Assembly (NCBI GenBank): GCA_003542935.1
Contig: DPJQ01000070.1
Span: forward strand, 1 to 13,240
DNA length: 13,240 nt
Direction of reading: 5' to 3'
DNA from: Lachnospiraceae bacterium
GTDB taxonomy: Bacteria; Bacillota; Clostridia; Lachnospirales; Lachnospiraceae
Positions 12,929-13,240 of this stretch are shown here, in pieces; position 1 is the first letter of the stretch; the number at the start of each line of letters is the position of its first letter. Position numbers and translations under genes: made by a program. The notes below the pieces were generated by a model. The model did no database searches, had not been told where the DNA came from, and saw only the letters and a list, made by a program, of their open reading frames with translations.

Positions 12929-13240
12929 TCACTGTGTAAAAAGTTCCATCGCTTTTTCCGCCATGCGTTTTCCGTAAATTTCAAAATTTTCTGCGAACTG
13001 ATCAATATCAAGGGTGTTGTCAATGCCCACCGGCCCGAGATGGATCACCGGTTTGCCGCAGGAGCCCCCGCCCGAATAGATCAGGGCACCCATCACCATG
13101 CAGTGATCCAGCATTTCTCGTATACCGAGTTCTGCCCCGCCGTGAACGTACTGGGCAGTCGCATAGGCCCCGGCAAGCTTTCCCGCAAGTCCCAGTTTTC
13201 CGGCTTCCGACAGCAGATAGTTCATCATCTGCCCGGTAAT
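12929..13240 (-). CDS. Flavodoxin-fold / NAD(P)H-dependent oxidoreductase, C-terminal part (partial)
   Basis: The frame stays open to the window edge, giving 103 residues of C-terminus; the in-frame ATG at 13228 is internal, because ITGQMMNYL continues upstream without a stop. Visible motifs are KLAGAYATAQYVHGGAELGI, then the helix and strand leading to ALIYSGGGSCGKPVIHLGP. These match the end of WrbA-like flavodoxin family proteins, where the AYATAQ and YSGGG segments help shape the FMN site. The protein would be a cytoplasmic FMN-dependent oxidoreductase or quinone reductase-like enzyme. The N-terminal phosphate-binding loop is outside the window. It ends 61 nt before the AAA-ATPase start. 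Confidence 0.82.
   Translation of the reverse strand: MTGQMMNYLLSEAGKLGLAGKLAGAYATAQYVHGGAELGIREMLDHCMVMGALIYSGGGSCGKPVIHLGPVGIDNTLDIDQFAENFEIYGKRMAEKAMELFTQ

Overview
The window looks like chromosomal DNA from a Gram-positive anaerobe of the class Clostridia, probably Lachnospiraceae. The grounds are strong AGGAGG-type ribosome binding sites, mid-range GC with AT-rich promoters, and the protein families present: a URO-D family methyltransferase, a PucR-type regulator, a DUF6273 secreted protein, a FakA-like small protein, a DUF3784-like membrane protein, and an AAA-ATPase/PD-(D/E)XK protein. The taxon is inferred from gene content only. There is no tRNA, rRNA, CRISPR array, intact transposase or phage gene.

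Layout. The end of an unidentified lysine-rich gene (2-70) is followed by a 13-bp bidirectional terminator (77-124). A URO-D family protein (132-1385, minus) and a PucR-type regulator (1553-3097, plus) diverge from a 167-bp intergenic region. That region holds facing promoters and a 6+3+6 palindrome centred on the regulator's -10 box. Next, on the plus strand with its own promoter, is a secreted 592-aa protein with DUF6273, a Gly/Asn linker, an Ig-like segment and an FN3-like segment (3253-5031). Directly behind its stop lies the last ~50 codons of a LacI-family repressor (5033-5188), a gene remnant. Its stop overlaps the stop of a convergent amidohydrolase (5185-6045, minus).

From 5185 to the window end every intact gene is on the minus strand. 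The amidohydrolase appears to have its own near-consensus promoter (6164-6192). It is followed by a ~112-nt leader with a bulged hairpin and then a strong intrinsic terminator just ahead of the ribosome binding site, which is the architecture of a transcription attenuator or an undescribed riboswitch. This is the most interesting regulatory signal in the window.

Upstream of it is a tight gene string, read in transcription order: a FakA-like 83-aa protein (8960-8709), a GNAT acetyltransferase (8664-8137), an SF0329-like protein (8140-7613), a TIGR04076-like protein (7616-7302) and a PotD-like lipoprotein (7276-6209). Two of the junctions are ATGA stop/start overlaps. The PotD gene has no permease or ATPase partner here. 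A broken GNAT gene (9100-8927) overlaps the start of the FakA-like gene and marks a deletion or rearrangement.

The remaining genes are a ProX/PrdX-type prolyl-tRNA deacylase (9212-9760), a cytidine deaminase family protein (9816-10247), a small DUF3784-like membrane protein (10316-10651), a PEBP family protein (10779-11246), an AAA-ATPase/PD-(D/E)XK protein (11287-12867) and the C-terminal part of a flavodoxin-fold protein that runs off the window (12929-13240). Two gene remnants (LacI, GNAT) indicate a region that has undergone recent rearrangement. No intergenic stretch exceeds 300 bp.
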